DNA of 30,608 nucleotides from Litorisediminicola beolgyonensis. GTDB lineage: Bacteria; Pseudomonadota; Alphaproteobacteria; Rhodobacterales; Rhodobacteraceae. Below are positions 1 to 7,813 of the stretch, in pieces (the stretch's first letter is position 1; every line of letters begins with the position of its first letter). The translations under genes and the position numbers were made by a program. The notes beneath the pieces were generated by a model, which saw only the letters and a list, made by a program, of their open reading frames with translations, did not search any database and was not told where the DNA came from. Where the stretch lies: assembly GCF_042679605.1 (NCBI RefSeq), contig NZ_JBHTMU010000046.1, positions 1 through 30,608 of the forward strand, in the 5' to 3' direction.

Positions 1-1
1 G

Positions 2-160
2 GCACGCGGCGCGGGCCTGCCCGGGCTCGACGCGCAAGGCGTCAGCGCCGAGGACCGGCGCGCGGCGGCCGAGATGGCGACGAGCTCGTCCTCGATGAAG
101 GCCAACCCCGTGGCGCTCGACACCGACGCGCTCATGGCCATTCTCGACGCCGCGCGCTGA
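2..160 (+). CDS. C-terminal end of an unidentified enzyme, possibly iron-containing alcohol dehydrogenase
   Basis: An open frame enters from the left edge and ends at TGA 158-160, giving the last 52 residues of a protein. The tail has the pattern MATSSSSMKANPVALD followed by a short helix ending ILDAAR. This loosely resembles the C-terminal end of group III iron-dependent alcohol dehydrogenases, where a conserved Asn-Pro precedes a last helix with E/D-x-x-x-I-L-x-x-A. No catalytic or metal-binding residue is visible here, so the family is a guess. Codon use and the clean stop 80 bases before the next gene support a real gene end. A small GGGCG-GTTG-CGCCC stem at 167-180 follows but has no T run. 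Confidence 0.55.
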   Translation, partial: ARGAGLPGLDAQGVSAEDRRAAAEMATSSSSMKANPVALDTDALMAILDAAR

Positions 161-240
161 CCCAAAGGGCGGTTGCGCCCCCGTCCAATCCCCGCGACCT
201 TGGACCCCGACGACAGAAGCGCTGGCAGGAGGCTCGAGCG

Positions 241-1197
241 ATGGCGGAGACAGAGGCCGAACGGCGGCGACCCACCATCCGGGCGGCCGAGCTGCGCCGC
301 CTGCTCGAGGACCTGATCGACGAGATCCGCGCCGCCGATGACTGGGGCGTGCCCGCGCAATACATCCCCGAGCTGGCCGCGGTCGATCCCGCGCAGGTCG
401 GCGCAGCGGTGATCCTCGCCGACGGCACCGAGATCGTCGCCGGCGATGCCGACCGGCCGTTCTCGATCCAGTCGGTCTCCAAGGTCTTCTCGCTCGCCGC
501 CGTCCTGGGCCGGATCGGAGACGATCTCTGGCGGCGCGTCGGGCGCGAGCCCTCGGGCACCCGCTTCGACAGCATCTTCCTTCTGGAGCGCGAGGGCGGC
601 CGTCCGCGCAACCCCTTCATCAATGCCGGCGCGCTCGTCACCACCGACGCGCTGCTCTCGGGCCGCGAGCCGCAGCAGGCATTGTCGGAACTCATGGGCC
701 TGATCCGCTGGATCGCCGATGATGACGAGATCCATATCGACGGCGCCGTGGCCAATTCCGAAAAGGCCACCGGCCACCGCAACCTGTCGCTGATCCACTA
801 CCTCGCCTCTTGCGACAACCTGCAGAACCCGCCCGAGCTGCTCTTCGGGACCTATGTCCACCAATGCGCCATTGAGATGAGCTGTCGCCAGCTCGCCCGC
901 GCGGGACGGGGCCTTGCGGGGCTGCCGCGCGCGCCGCGCATGGTATCGCCGATCCGGGCGCGGCGGATCAACGCGCTGATGATGACCTGCGGGCATTATG
1001 ACGGCTCAGGCGAGTTCGCCTATCGCGTCGGGCTGCCCGGAAAATCCGGCGTCGGCGGCGGGATCCTCGCGATTGCACCGGGCATCGCCTCGATCGCGCT
1101 CTGGTCGCCGGGCCTCGACGAATACGGCAATTCGCGTTGGGGCACCTGGCTTGCCGACCGCATCGCCCAGGCCGCGGGCTGGTCCGCCTTTGCCTGA
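241..1197 (+). CDS. glsA: Glutaminase A
   Basis: This enzyme hydrolyses L-glutamine to L-glutamate and ammonia in the cytoplasm. The 318-residue protein has the usual length and the serine-dependent beta-lactamase-like fold signatures. YIPELA is at about residue 41, and the S-x-x-K catalytic motif is in FSIQSVSKVF (Ser78 and Lys81). NPFINAGALVTTD lies near 130, and the long conserved block CGHYDGSGEFAYRVGLPGKSG, with its glycine-rich end, lies near 260-285. The ATG at 241 is preceded by GGAGG at a good distance (CAGGAGGCTCGAGCG). The gene stands 48 bp upstream of a LysR gene in the same direction and opens a block of glutamate/5-oxoproline-related genes, so it probably supplies or salvages glutamate. 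The family assignment is secure; physiological coupling to the downstream operon is inference. Confidence 0.95.
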   Translation: MAETEAERRRPTIRAAELRRLLEDLIDEIRAADDWGVPAQYIPELAAVDPAQVGAAVILADGTEIVAGDADRPFSIQSVSKVFSLAAVLGRIGDDLWRRVGREPSGTRFDSIFLLEREGGRPRNPFINAGALVTTDALLSGREPQQALSELMGLIRWIADDDEIHIDGAVANSEKATGHRNLSLIHYLASCDNLQNPPELLFGTYVHQCAIEMSCRQLARAGRGLAGLPRAPRMVSPIRARRINALMMTCGHYDGSGEFAYRVGLPGKSGVGGGILAIAPGIASIALWSPGLDEYGNSRWGTWLADRIAQAAGWSAFA

Positions 1198-1245
1198 GCG
1201 CGGAGCGGGGCTGACGGCGGCGGCGCGGCGTGCCACTGTCCCGTC

Positions 1246-2142
1246 ATGGCCCGGCTGAACCTCGAACACCTGCGCAGTTTTCTCGCCGTCACGCGGCTCG
1301 GCGGCGTGCGCAAGGCCGCGACCGCGATGCACCTGACCCAGCCCGCCGTCACCGCCCGCATCAAGGCGCTCGAGGACACCGTCGGCGCCGCGCTCTTCGA
1401 CCGCGAGGGCGGCGGCATGCGGCTGACCAAGCGCGGCGAGCTCCTGCTCTCCTATGCCGAGAAGTTCGAGCATCTCTCCGAGATGGTGACCCGCGACGTG
1501 ATCTCTCCCGAGAGCCTCGAGGGGCGCCTGAGGCTCGGCGTGTCCGAGACCATCGCGCAATGCTGGCTGCCGGACCTGATCGCGCTCTGCCACGCGCGCT
1601 ATCCCAATCTCGACATCGAGTTCGACGTCGACATATCGCTGAACCTGCGCGACGCGCTGATCGCCGAGGAGCTGGATCTCGCGATCCTCCTCGGCCCGAT
1701 CTCGGATTATTCCGTCGACAATCTCGACCTGCCGGGCTTCGCGCTCGAATGGTATGTCTCGGCCGAGGCACCCGAGCTTGCCGACCCCTCCGGCCATTTC
1801 GCCAAGCCGGTCCTGACCTATGCCCGCCAGACCCGCCCCTATCGCGAGCTGCGCTCCACGCTCTTCGAGAGGGTCGGCCCCGATGTGCGGCTCTTCCCCT
1901 CCTCCTCGCTTCTGGCCTGTTTCCGGCTGGTCGAGGCCAATCTCGGCGTCGCCGCCCTGCCCGCCGATCTCGCCCGGCCCTACCTTGCCGCGGGAACGAT
2001 TCGCCGTTTCGATCCCGGCTGGGTGCCGCAGCCGCTTTTCTTTACTGCCTCTTTCCGCGCCAACCCGCGCAACCAGATGGCCGAGACCGTGGCCCAGATG
2101 GCCCAAAGCGTCGCTTTCGACTATGCCAATAAATTTTCATGA
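1246..2142 (+). CDS. LysR-family transcriptional regulator
   Basis: The 298-residue protein has the LysR layout. A winged helix-turn-helix fills residues 4-62 (LNLEHLRSFLAVTRLGGVRK, then LTQPAVTARIKALE and LFDREGGGMRLTKRGE). A periplasmic-binding-protein-like effector domain runs from about 92 to the end (RLRLGVSETIAQCWLPDLI; LDLAILLGP; LGVAALPADLARPYL). The start ATG 1246 has no clear Shine-Dalgarno sequence. The gene points toward the DUF1445-TRAP-pxp operon, with an AT-rich gap containing an inverted repeat between them, so it is the likely regulator of that operon. Because it is codirectional rather than divergent, autoregulation is less typical. The effector is unknown; a substrate of the operon (5-oxoproline, glutamate or relative) is a reasonable guess. 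Confidence 0.93.
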   Translation: MARLNLEHLRSFLAVTRLGGVRKAATAMHLTQPAVTARIKALEDTVGAALFDREGGGMRLTKRGELLLSYAEKFEHLSEMVTRDVISPESLEGRLRLGVSETIAQCWLPDLIALCHARYPNLDIEFDVDISLNLRDALIAEELDLAILLGPISDYSVDNLDLPGFALEWYVSAEAPELADPSGHFAKPVLTYARQTRPYRELRSTLFERVGPDVRLFPSSSLLACFRLVEANLGVAALPADLARPYLAAGTIRRFDPGWVPQPLFFTASFRANPRNQMAETVAQMAQSVAFDYANKFS

Positions 2143-2154
2143 TCACTTATGAAA
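2135..2154. promoter_or_regulatory. Candidate LysR operator/promoter in AT-rich gap
   Basis: TTTCAT and ATGAAA form a perfect inverted repeat with an 8-base spacer, at the very end of the LysR gene. It is followed by an AT-rich run to 2177 (AGCATTATATGATTTGATTT) that stands out sharply against the GC-rich surroundings. An A/T-rich dyad in front of the operon next to a LysR gene fits an activator site (general T-N11-A type dyads). The -35/-10 positions cannot be fixed by eye. Confidence 0.45.
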
Positions 2155-2223
2155 GCATTATATGATTTGATTTTATAGGCCGCGCCAGGAATCCTTTCCA
2201 TATCCATGAGAGGGGGGACTGCC

Positions 2224-3045
2224 GTGAGCATTGCCTATCAAACATTGCGCCTGAGCGACCTGCCGGGCCTGCGCGCCGCGATCCGCAGCGGCGATTACGT
2301 CAAGCACACTGCCGGGCTGGGCGCCGGGCACCTGCAGACGAACCTCGCCATCCTGCCCGAGGCCTATGCGCTCGACTTCATGCGCTACTGCCAGCGCAAC
2401 CCCAAGCCCTGCCCGCTGGTCGGCGTCTCCGACACCGGCGACCCGATGATGCGCACGCTTGGCCGCGACATCGACATCCGCACGGATGTGCCCGCCTACA
2501 ACATCTATCTCGACGGCAAACTGGCCGACAGCGTGACCGACATCACCGATATCTGGCGCGACGACATGGTCGCCTTCGCGCTCGGCTGCTCGTTCACCTT
2601 CGAGCGCGCGCTCGAAGAGGCGGGCGTGCCGCAATGGCATATCGACCACGACACCACCGTGCCGATGTTCCGCTCGAACATCGAGACGGTGCCCGCCGGT
2701 CCCTTCGGCGGCAAGATGGTCGTGTCAATGCGGATGATCGCGCCCGAGCGGATCGACGAGGTCCGCGAGATCTCGCGCCGCTTCCCCCTCGCCCACGGCG
2801 CGCCGGTGCATATCGGCGACCCCGAAGGCCTCGGCATCGCCGATCTCAGCCGTCCCGACTGGGGCGATCCGGCCGAGATCGAGCCCGGCAAGACCCCCGT
2901 CTTCTGGGCCTGCGGCGTCACCCCCCAGGTCGCGATCGAACGCGCGGGCGTGCCGCTCTGCATCACCCACAAGCCCGGGCACATGCTCGTCACCGATATT
3001 TCCGAGACCGCCGAGGTCCCGGTCCTGAACCCCAAGCATCACTGA
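2224..3045 (+). CDS. DUF1445 protein, putative hydro-lyase / D-glutamate cyclase family
   Basis: The protein belongs to the DUF1445 (YcsI, UPF0317) family, whose characterised mammalian relative converts D-glutamate to 5-oxo-D-proline; bacterial members are usually called putative hydro-lyases. Visible signatures are FALGCSFTFE (about 118-127), FRSNIETVPAGPFGGKMVVS (about 149-168), VFWACGVTPQ (about 230) and a closing THKPGHMLVTD. At 273 residues it has family length. I prefer the GTG at 2224 because the in-frame ATG at 2206 overlaps the purine-rich GAGAGGGGGGA, which makes a good ribosome binding site for the GTG. It is the first gene of the operon that includes TRAP transporter and 5-oxoprolinase subunits. 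A role in glutamate/5-oxoproline interconversion is therefore plausible but unproven. Confidence 0.88.
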   Translation: MSIAYQTLRLSDLPGLRAAIRSGDYVKHTAGLGAGHLQTNLAILPEAYALDFMRYCQRNPKPCPLVGVSDTGDPMMRTLGRDIDIRTDVPAYNIYLDGKLADSVTDITDIWRDDMVAFALGCSFTFERALEEAGVPQWHIDHDTTVPMFRSNIETVPAGPFGGKMVVSMRMIAPERIDEVREISRRFPLAHGAPVHIGDPEGLGIADLSRPDWGDPAEIEPGKTPVFWACGVTPQVAIERAGVPLCITHKPGHMLVTDISETAEVPVLNPKHH

Positions 3046-3107
3046 ACGCAAACCACGAAAAACCGTCTCTGACACGGACGAAACAGATACCAACGGAGGA
3101 ACCACCC

Positions 3108-4142
3108 ATGACACGCCTGACACTCACCCTCGCCGCCACCACGGCCCTCGTCGCCGCACCGGCCATGGCCGAAGATCTCTCGGTCGTCGGCTCCTGGTCC
3201 GGCCTGCCGCTGCACAAGCAGTACGAGGCCCCGTTCTGGACCGAGACCCTGCCCGAAGCCTCGGGCGGCGAGATCAACGTGGCGCTCACCACCCATGACC
3301 AGATGAACCTCGGCGTGGGCGATGTCTACCGCCTGCTCGGCGACGGGGTCTATGACGTGGGCATGACCGTGGCCGACTACGCCGTGGCCGACGCGCCCGA
3401 GCTCGAAGGGCTCGACGTGCCGCTCCTGGCGCTGACCGCCGACGAAGCCAAGGCGATGGTCGACGCGGCCCGCCCGATGGTCACCGACATATACCATGAC
3501 CGCTTCAACAGCCACGTCCTGGCCATCGCGCCCTACCCGCCGCAGGTCGTCTTCTGCAATGCCGAGATCTCCGGCCTCGCCGATCTCGAAGGCAAGAAGG
3601 TCCGCGCCTCGGGCCGCATGACCGCCAAGTTCCTCGAAGCGCTCGGCGCCGAGGGCGTGAACGTGTCCTTCTCGGAAGTGCCCGGCGCGCTGCAGAAAGG
3701 CGTCGTCGACTGCGCCGTGACCGGTGCGGGCTCGGGCTATTCCGCCGGCTGGTGGGAGGTCTCCACCCATCTCCTGCCGATCCCGCTCGGCGGCTGGGAC
3801 AGCGTCGTGACGGCGGTGAACCTCGACAAGTGGAATGCGCTCTCCGACGAGATGAAGACCCTGATCCAGGACCAGATCACCGAAAACTTCGAGACGCCCG
3901 CCTGGGAAACCGCGCAGACCGCGCTCGAGGATGACATCGCCTGCCTCACCGGCAACGGCGAATGCGCCGCGGGCGACGCGCGCAGCATGACGCTGGTCGA
4001 AGCCTCCGACGCCGATTTCGAGCGCGCCCGCGAGGTGCTGGTGACCGAGGTCCTTCCCGAGTGGAAGGAGCGTGCCGGTGACGAATGGATCGCGCGCTGG
4101 AACGACAGCGTCGGCCAGACCGTCGGCGTGACCATCGAGTAA
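3108..4142 (+). CDS. dctP: TRAP transporter substrate-binding protein (DctP family)
   Basis: This is the periplasmic solute-binding subunit of a tripartite ATP-independent periplasmic transporter. The 344-residue precursor starts with a Sec signal peptide (MTRLTLTLAATTALVAAPAMA, cleavage after residue 21). It contains the conserved LADLEGKKVRASG stretch, where the DctP-family arginine (Arg166) normally contacts the substrate carboxylate. The ATG at 3108 follows GGAGGAACCACCC. It is placed directly before the small and large membrane subunits, separated by a strong stem-loop. The binding-pocket residues cannot be read well enough to name the ligand. The operon suggests a carboxylate such as 5-oxoproline, glutamate or a related amide. 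It carries several cysteines (for example Cys150 and Cys202), unusual but possible as disulfides in the periplasm. Confidence 0.92.
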   Translation: MTRLTLTLAATTALVAAPAMAEDLSVVGSWSGLPLHKQYEAPFWTETLPEASGGEINVALTTHDQMNLGVGDVYRLLGDGVYDVGMTVADYAVADAPELEGLDVPLLALTADEAKAMVDAARPMVTDIYHDRFNSHVLAIAPYPPQVVFCNAEISGLADLEGKKVRASGRMTAKFLEALGAEGVNVSFSEVPGALQKGVVDCAVTGAGSGYSAGWWEVSTHLLPIPLGGWDSVVTAVNLDKWNALSDEMKTLIQDQITENFETPAWETAQTALEDDIACLTGNGECAAGDARSMTLVEASDADFERAREVLVTEVLPEWKERAGDEWIARWNDSVGQTVGVTIE

Positions 4143-4152
4143 CGCGTCGCAT

Positions 4153-4178
4153 CCCGGAGCCGGACCCCCGGCTCCGGG
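4153..4178 (+). other. Intercistronic stem-loop between dctP and dctQ
   Basis: CCCGGAGCCGG and CCGGCTCCGGG form a perfect 11-bp GC stem around a 4-base loop (ACCC), beginning 10 bases after the dctP stop. No T run follows, so it is unlikely to be a full terminator. Such stem-loops after binding-protein genes commonly block 3' decay and raise the binding protein over the membrane subunits. That role here is inference. Confidence 0.7.
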
Positions 4179-4213
4179 CCCCCTGCCCGTCCGCCCCTCA
4201 GCAAGGAAGACCC

Positions 4214-4762
4214 ATGCCCGAGACCGCCCTCGCCACACTCCGACGCATCAACCGCGTCATCGCGCTCCTGATCGGGGTGCTGCTTTTCGCCTGCGTGGCC
4301 TTCGTGCTCGCCGACATCGTGCTGCGGCAGCTTGGCAGCTCTCTGGGCGGCACCGACGAGATCTCGGGCTACGTCATGGCCGTCGCGACCTCCTGGGGCA
4401 TGGCCTACACGCTGACCGAGCTCGGCCATATCCGCATCGACATCCTGCGCAGCCGCTGCGCGCCGCTCGGACGGGTGCTCTTCGATCTCTTCTCGCTGAC
4501 GGTCCTCGCGATCACCATCTCGCTGATCGCGATCCAGTCCTGGCCGGTCGTCGCGCGGTCGCTCGCCAACGGATCGACCGCGAACACCAATCTCGAAACC
4601 CCGCTGGCGCTGGTGCAGATGCCGTGGTTCCTGGGCTGGGCTTGGTTCGCTATCGCATCCTGGATCACGCTCTTCGCCGCCGCGATGCTGGTGCGCCAGG
4701 GCAAGTTTTCCGAGACCGAGGCCGCCATCGGCGCCTTCGGCGAGGCGGAGGAACACGCATGA
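4214..4762 (+). CDS. dctQ: TRAP transporter small membrane subunit (DctQ family)
   Basis: The 182-residue integral membrane protein has four hydrophobic segments, as expected for DctQ: about residues 12-35 (VIALLIGVLLFACVAFVLAD), 50-72, 90-112 and 140-160. The family-type stretch LRQLGSSLGGTDEISGY lies between the first two, and MAYTLTELGHIRID after the second. The ATG 4214 is preceded by AAGGAAGA. The stop overlaps the start of the large subunit (ATGA at 4759-4762), indicating translational coupling. It partners with the large channel subunit and the DctP binding protein to drive Na+- or H+-coupled uptake. Confidence 0.92.
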   Translation: MPETALATLRRINRVIALLIGVLLFACVAFVLADIVLRQLGSSLGGTDEISGYVMAVATSWGMAYTLTELGHIRIDILRSRCAPLGRVLFDLFSLTVLAITISLIAIQSWPVVARSLANGSTANTNLETPLALVQMPWFLGWAWFAIASWITLFAAAMLVRQGKFSETEAAIGAFGEAEEHA

Positions 4763-6042
4763 TCGCCTATCTCTCGCTCGGCCTCCTGGGCCTTCTGACC
4801 CTGTCGATCCCGGTCGGCATCGTGCTGTTCCTTCTGGGCTTCGGCGTCGACCAGTTCTTCTCGCCCTTCCCGCTCATCAAGGGCCTGGGCAACCTCGTCT
4901 GGTCGTCCTCGAACCACGCCACGCTGATCGCCATCCCGTTCTTCGTGCTCCTGGGCGAAATCCTCGTCCGTTCGGGCATCGCAACCCGCACCTATGCCGC
5001 GCTCGACCGCTGGGTGAGCTGGCTTCCGGGCGGTCTCGTGCACGCCAATATTGCCACTGCGACGATGTTTTCGGCCACGTCAGGGTCGTCGGTGGCCACC
5101 GCCGCGACCGTTGCCACCGTCGCCATGCCGCAGGCCGAAAGGCTGGGCTACGACCCCAAGCTCTTCTCGGGCGCCATTGCCGCCGGCGGCACGCTCGGGA
5201 TCATGATCCCGCCCTCGATCAACCTGATCGTCTACGGCTTTCTGACCCAGACCTCGATCCCCCGGCTCTTCCTTGCCGGTCTCGTTCCGGGCATCGGGCT
5301 GGCGCTGGCCTTCGTTGTGATCACAGTCATTCTCTGCATGCTCCGTCCCGGTCTCGGAGGCGAACGCCGCACCTTCCCCTTCCCGGAAATGCTGCGCGCG
5401 CTCCTGCAGCTGATCCCGATCATCCTGCTCTTCACCGTCATCATCGGCACGATCTACAAGGGCTGGGCCACCCCCACCGAAGCGGCCGCCGTGGGCGTCG
5501 CCGGGGCCGTGGTCATCGCCGCGCTCTTCGGAGGCGTTTCGCTGCAGATGTTCCACGACTCGATCCTCGGCACGATCAAGATCACTTCGATGATCATGCT
5601 CGTCGTGATCGGCGCGTCCTTCCTGAACTTCACGCTGGCCTCGGCCGGGATCGGACGCGAGCTGCAGGCCTTTCTCGAGGGGCTGGGCCTCACTCCCTTC
5701 TCGACCATCCTCGTGATCGTGCTGATCTATATCGTGCTCGGCTTCTTCATCGAGACGCTCTCGCTCATGGTCGTGACCATCCCGATCATCGTGCCGCTGG
5801 TCGTCGAGATGGGCTATGATCCGATCTGGTTCGGCATCCTGATGATCGTCCTGATCGAAATGGCGCTGATCACCCCGCCGGTGGGCCTGAACCTCTATGT
5901 CGTGCAGGGCGCGCGCCAGAGCGGGACGCTCACCGAGGTGATGCTGGGCACCATCCCCTACATCATCGCCATGCTCGCCATGGCCGCCGCGCTGATCGCG
6001 GTGCCGGGCCTCGCCCTCTGGCTGCCGGAGGCGCTGCAATGA
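4759..6042 (+). CDS. dctM: TRAP transporter large membrane subunit (DctM family)
   Basis: This is the 427-residue transport channel of the TRAP system, with about twelve hydrophobic segments throughout. Characteristic DctM stretches are the second segment LLTLSIPVGIVLFLLGFGVD, SATSGSSVATAATVATVAMP (about 98-117), GTLGIMIPPSINLIVYG (about 138-154), the YKGWATPTEAAAVG block (about 234-247) and a final ITPPVGLNLYVVQG. I place the start at the ATG overlapping the dctQ stop rather than the upstream in-frame ATG at 4624, which would lie inside dctQ. The stop overlaps the start of pxpB by ATGA, so transport and metabolism genes are translationally linked. Confidence 0.95.
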   Translation: MIAYLSLGLLGLLTLSIPVGIVLFLLGFGVDQFFSPFPLIKGLGNLVWSSSNHATLIAIPFFVLLGEILVRSGIATRTYAALDRWVSWLPGGLVHANIATATMFSATSGSSVATAATVATVAMPQAERLGYDPKLFSGAIAAGGTLGIMIPPSINLIVYGFLTQTSIPRLFLAGLVPGIGLALAFVVITVILCMLRPGLGGERRTFPFPEMLRALLQLIPIILLFTVIIGTIYKGWATPTEAAAVGVAGAVVIAALFGGVSLQMFHDSILGTIKITSMIMLVVIGASFLNFTLASAGIGRELQAFLEGLGLTPFSTILVIVLIYIVLGFFIETLSLMVVTIPIIVPLVVEMGYDPIWFGILMIVLIEMALITPPVGLNLYVVQGARQSGTLTEVMLGTIPYIIAMLAMAAALIAVPGLALWLPEALQ

Positions 6043-6779
6043 CGGATCAGACCCAAACCTGGCCCAAGATCCGCAATGTCGGCGTCGACGGGATGCTGGT
6101 GAGCTTCGGCGACCGGCTCTCGGAGCCCGCGAACCGCGCCGCGCTGGCCTTCCTGGCCGAGATCGAAAGCGACGCGCCCGACGGGATCGAGGAGGGCTCG
6201 ACCTCACTCGTCTCCACCTACCTGCGCTTCGATCCCGCCCATCTCGACCACGCAAGCATGCGCGAGATGCTGACCGAACGGCTGGGGTCGCGCGACTGGA
6301 CCGAGGCCGACCTGCCCGAAGGGCGCAGCCTCTGGCGTATACCGACAGTATACGGGACCGAGCTCGCACCGCAGCTTGAAGAAGCGGCTGAAGCCGCGGG
6401 CATGAGCGCCGAGGACGCGATCCGCTCGATCTCCGAGACGCAGGTGCGCGTCCAGACCATCGGGTTCGCGCCCGGTCAACCCTATCTGGGCGAGCTGCCC
6501 GAGGCCTGGGACATCCCACGCCAGACCAAGCTCACCGACAAGGTGCCGGTCGGCGCGCTGGTCGTCGCGATCCGGCAGCTCGTGCTCTTCTCGGTCACCA
6601 CGCCCACCGGCTGGCGCCATATCGGCCAGACCAAGTTCCGCCTGTTCAGACCCGACAGCGACACGCCCTTCGTGCTCCGCCCCGGCGACGAGGTGCGCTT
6701 CGAGCCGGTCAGCCGTGAGGCCTACGAGGCGCTTCCCGACGACGCCAATGGCGGCGCCACGCAGGAGGACCTGGCATGA
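6039..6779 (+). CDS. pxpB: 5-oxoprolinase subunit B-like protein (AHS1/KipI family), divergent
   Basis: This 246-residue protein matches the AHS1/KipI family over about residues 95-235: IPTVYGTELAPQLEEAAEAA, then GFAPGQPYLGELPE, VPVGALVVA and TGWRHIGQTKFRLF. In PxpABC the B and C subunits work with PxpA in ATP-dependent opening of 5-oxoproline to L-glutamate. The sequence departs from the usual family motifs: the normal PGFAYLGGL is PGQPYLGEL, and the usual AGxQTGIYP region is AIRQLVLFS. The substrate may therefore not be 5-oxoproline itself. The start overlaps the dctM stop and the stop overlaps the pxpC start. Family membership is strong; exact function is moderate. Confidence 0.85.
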   Translation: MTDQTQTWPKIRNVGVDGMLVSFGDRLSEPANRAALAFLAEIESDAPDGIEEGSTSLVSTYLRFDPAHLDHASMREMLTERLGSRDWTEADLPEGRSLWRIPTVYGTELAPQLEEAAEAAGMSAEDAIRSISETQVRVQTIGFAPGQPYLGELPEAWDIPRQTKLTDKVPVGALVVAIRQLVLFSVTTPTGWRHIGQTKFRLFRPDSDTPFVLRPGDEVRFEPVSREAYEALPDDANGGATQEDLA

Positions 6780-7813
6780 GTACCGAGCTGATCGTCCACC
6801 GCGCCGGTCCCGGCGTCACCGTCCAGGATCTGGGCCGCCCCGGCTATCTGCGCTTCGGCCTCTCGCGCGGCGGCGCCGCCGACCGGCTTGCGCTCCACGA
6901 AGGCGCAGCACTTCTGGGTCAGCCGGTCATGGCCGCGCTCGAGCTCGCGGGCATGGGCGGCGAGTTCGAGGCCACCGCCGACACCCGCATCGCGCTCACC
7001 GGTGCCACCATGTCGGCCAGCATCGACGGCGACCGCATCGCCTGGAACGCCTGCCACGCCCTGCCCCGCGGCGCGCGCCTGACCATCGGCGCGGTCGAGC
7101 GCGGCAGCTACGGCTATCTGAGCCTCGGCGGCGGCATCGCCACCGAAGACCGGCTTGGAGCGCGCTCGGCCCATCTTGCCGCCGGTCTCGGCGCACCGGT
7201 CGAACCCGGCACCGCCCTGCCCCTGGGCGACGATCCACGCGCCGGTGTCACCAACCTCACCCTCACGCCCGAGCCGCGTTTCGAAGGCGGCACCCTGCGC
7301 GTCGTCCCGAGCCTCCAGACCGAGTTCTTCCCCGAAGACGAGCGCCGCCGCTTCGAAGAGACCCCCTTCAAGCGCGACAGTCGCGCCAACCGCATGGGTG
7401 TCCGCATGGTCCCCGACGGCCCCGGCTTCGAGAGCGAGGCGGGCCTCTCGGTCCTCTCCGAGGTCATCGTGCCCGGCGACATTCAGGTCACCGGCGACGG
7501 CACGCCCTTCGTTCTGATGAGCGAAAGCCAGACCACCGGCGGCTACCCCCGGATCGGCACCGTGCTGCCCTGCGACCTGCCCCGCGCGGCGCAGGCCCCG
7601 GCGGGCGCGACGATCCGCTTTCGCTTTCTCACGCTCGAGGACGCCGCCGAGGTCGAGGCCCGTGCCCGCAAGGCCTGGACCAGCCTCCGCGGCGGCATCC
7701 GCCCCCTGATCCGCCGACCGGAAGACATTCGCGATCTGCTGTCGTATCAACTGATCAGCGGCGTCACCGCCGGGGACGATCTCGAGCGCAGTTTGCAGGA
7801 GGAAGAGGCATGA
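6776..7813 (+). CDS. pxpC: 5-oxoprolinase subunit C-like protein (AHS2/KipA family)
   Basis: The 345-residue protein has the AHS2/biotin-dependent carboxyltransferase-like fold seen in PxpC, KipA and the C-terminal half of urea amidolyase. The N-terminal signature GPGVTVQDLGRPGYLRFGLS is followed by GGAADRLALHEGAALLG, IALTGATMSASIDG and YGYLSLGGGIATEDRLGARS, all in the order expected. The C-terminal half contains FKRDSRANRMGVRMVPDGPG and SESQTTGGYPRIGTVL. It is translationally coupled by ATGA overlaps to pxpB upstream and pxpA downstream. With those two it should form an ATP-dependent ring-opening or amidolysis complex. Substrate identity remains inferred from context. Confidence 0.87.
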   Translation: MSTELIVHRAGPGVTVQDLGRPGYLRFGLSRGGAADRLALHEGAALLGQPVMAALELAGMGGEFEATADTRIALTGATMSASIDGDRIAWNACHALPRGARLTIGAVERGSYGYLSLGGGIATEDRLGARSAHLAAGLGAPVEPGTALPLGDDPRAGVTNLTLTPEPRFEGGTLRVVPSLQTEFFPEDERRRFEETPFKRDSRANRMGVRMVPDGPGFESEAGLSVLSEVIVPGDIQVTGDGTPFVLMSESQTTGGYPRIGTVLPCDLPRAAQAPAGATIRFRFLTLEDAAEVEARARKAWTSLRGGIRPLIRRPEDIRDLLSYQLISGVTAGDDLERSLQEEEA

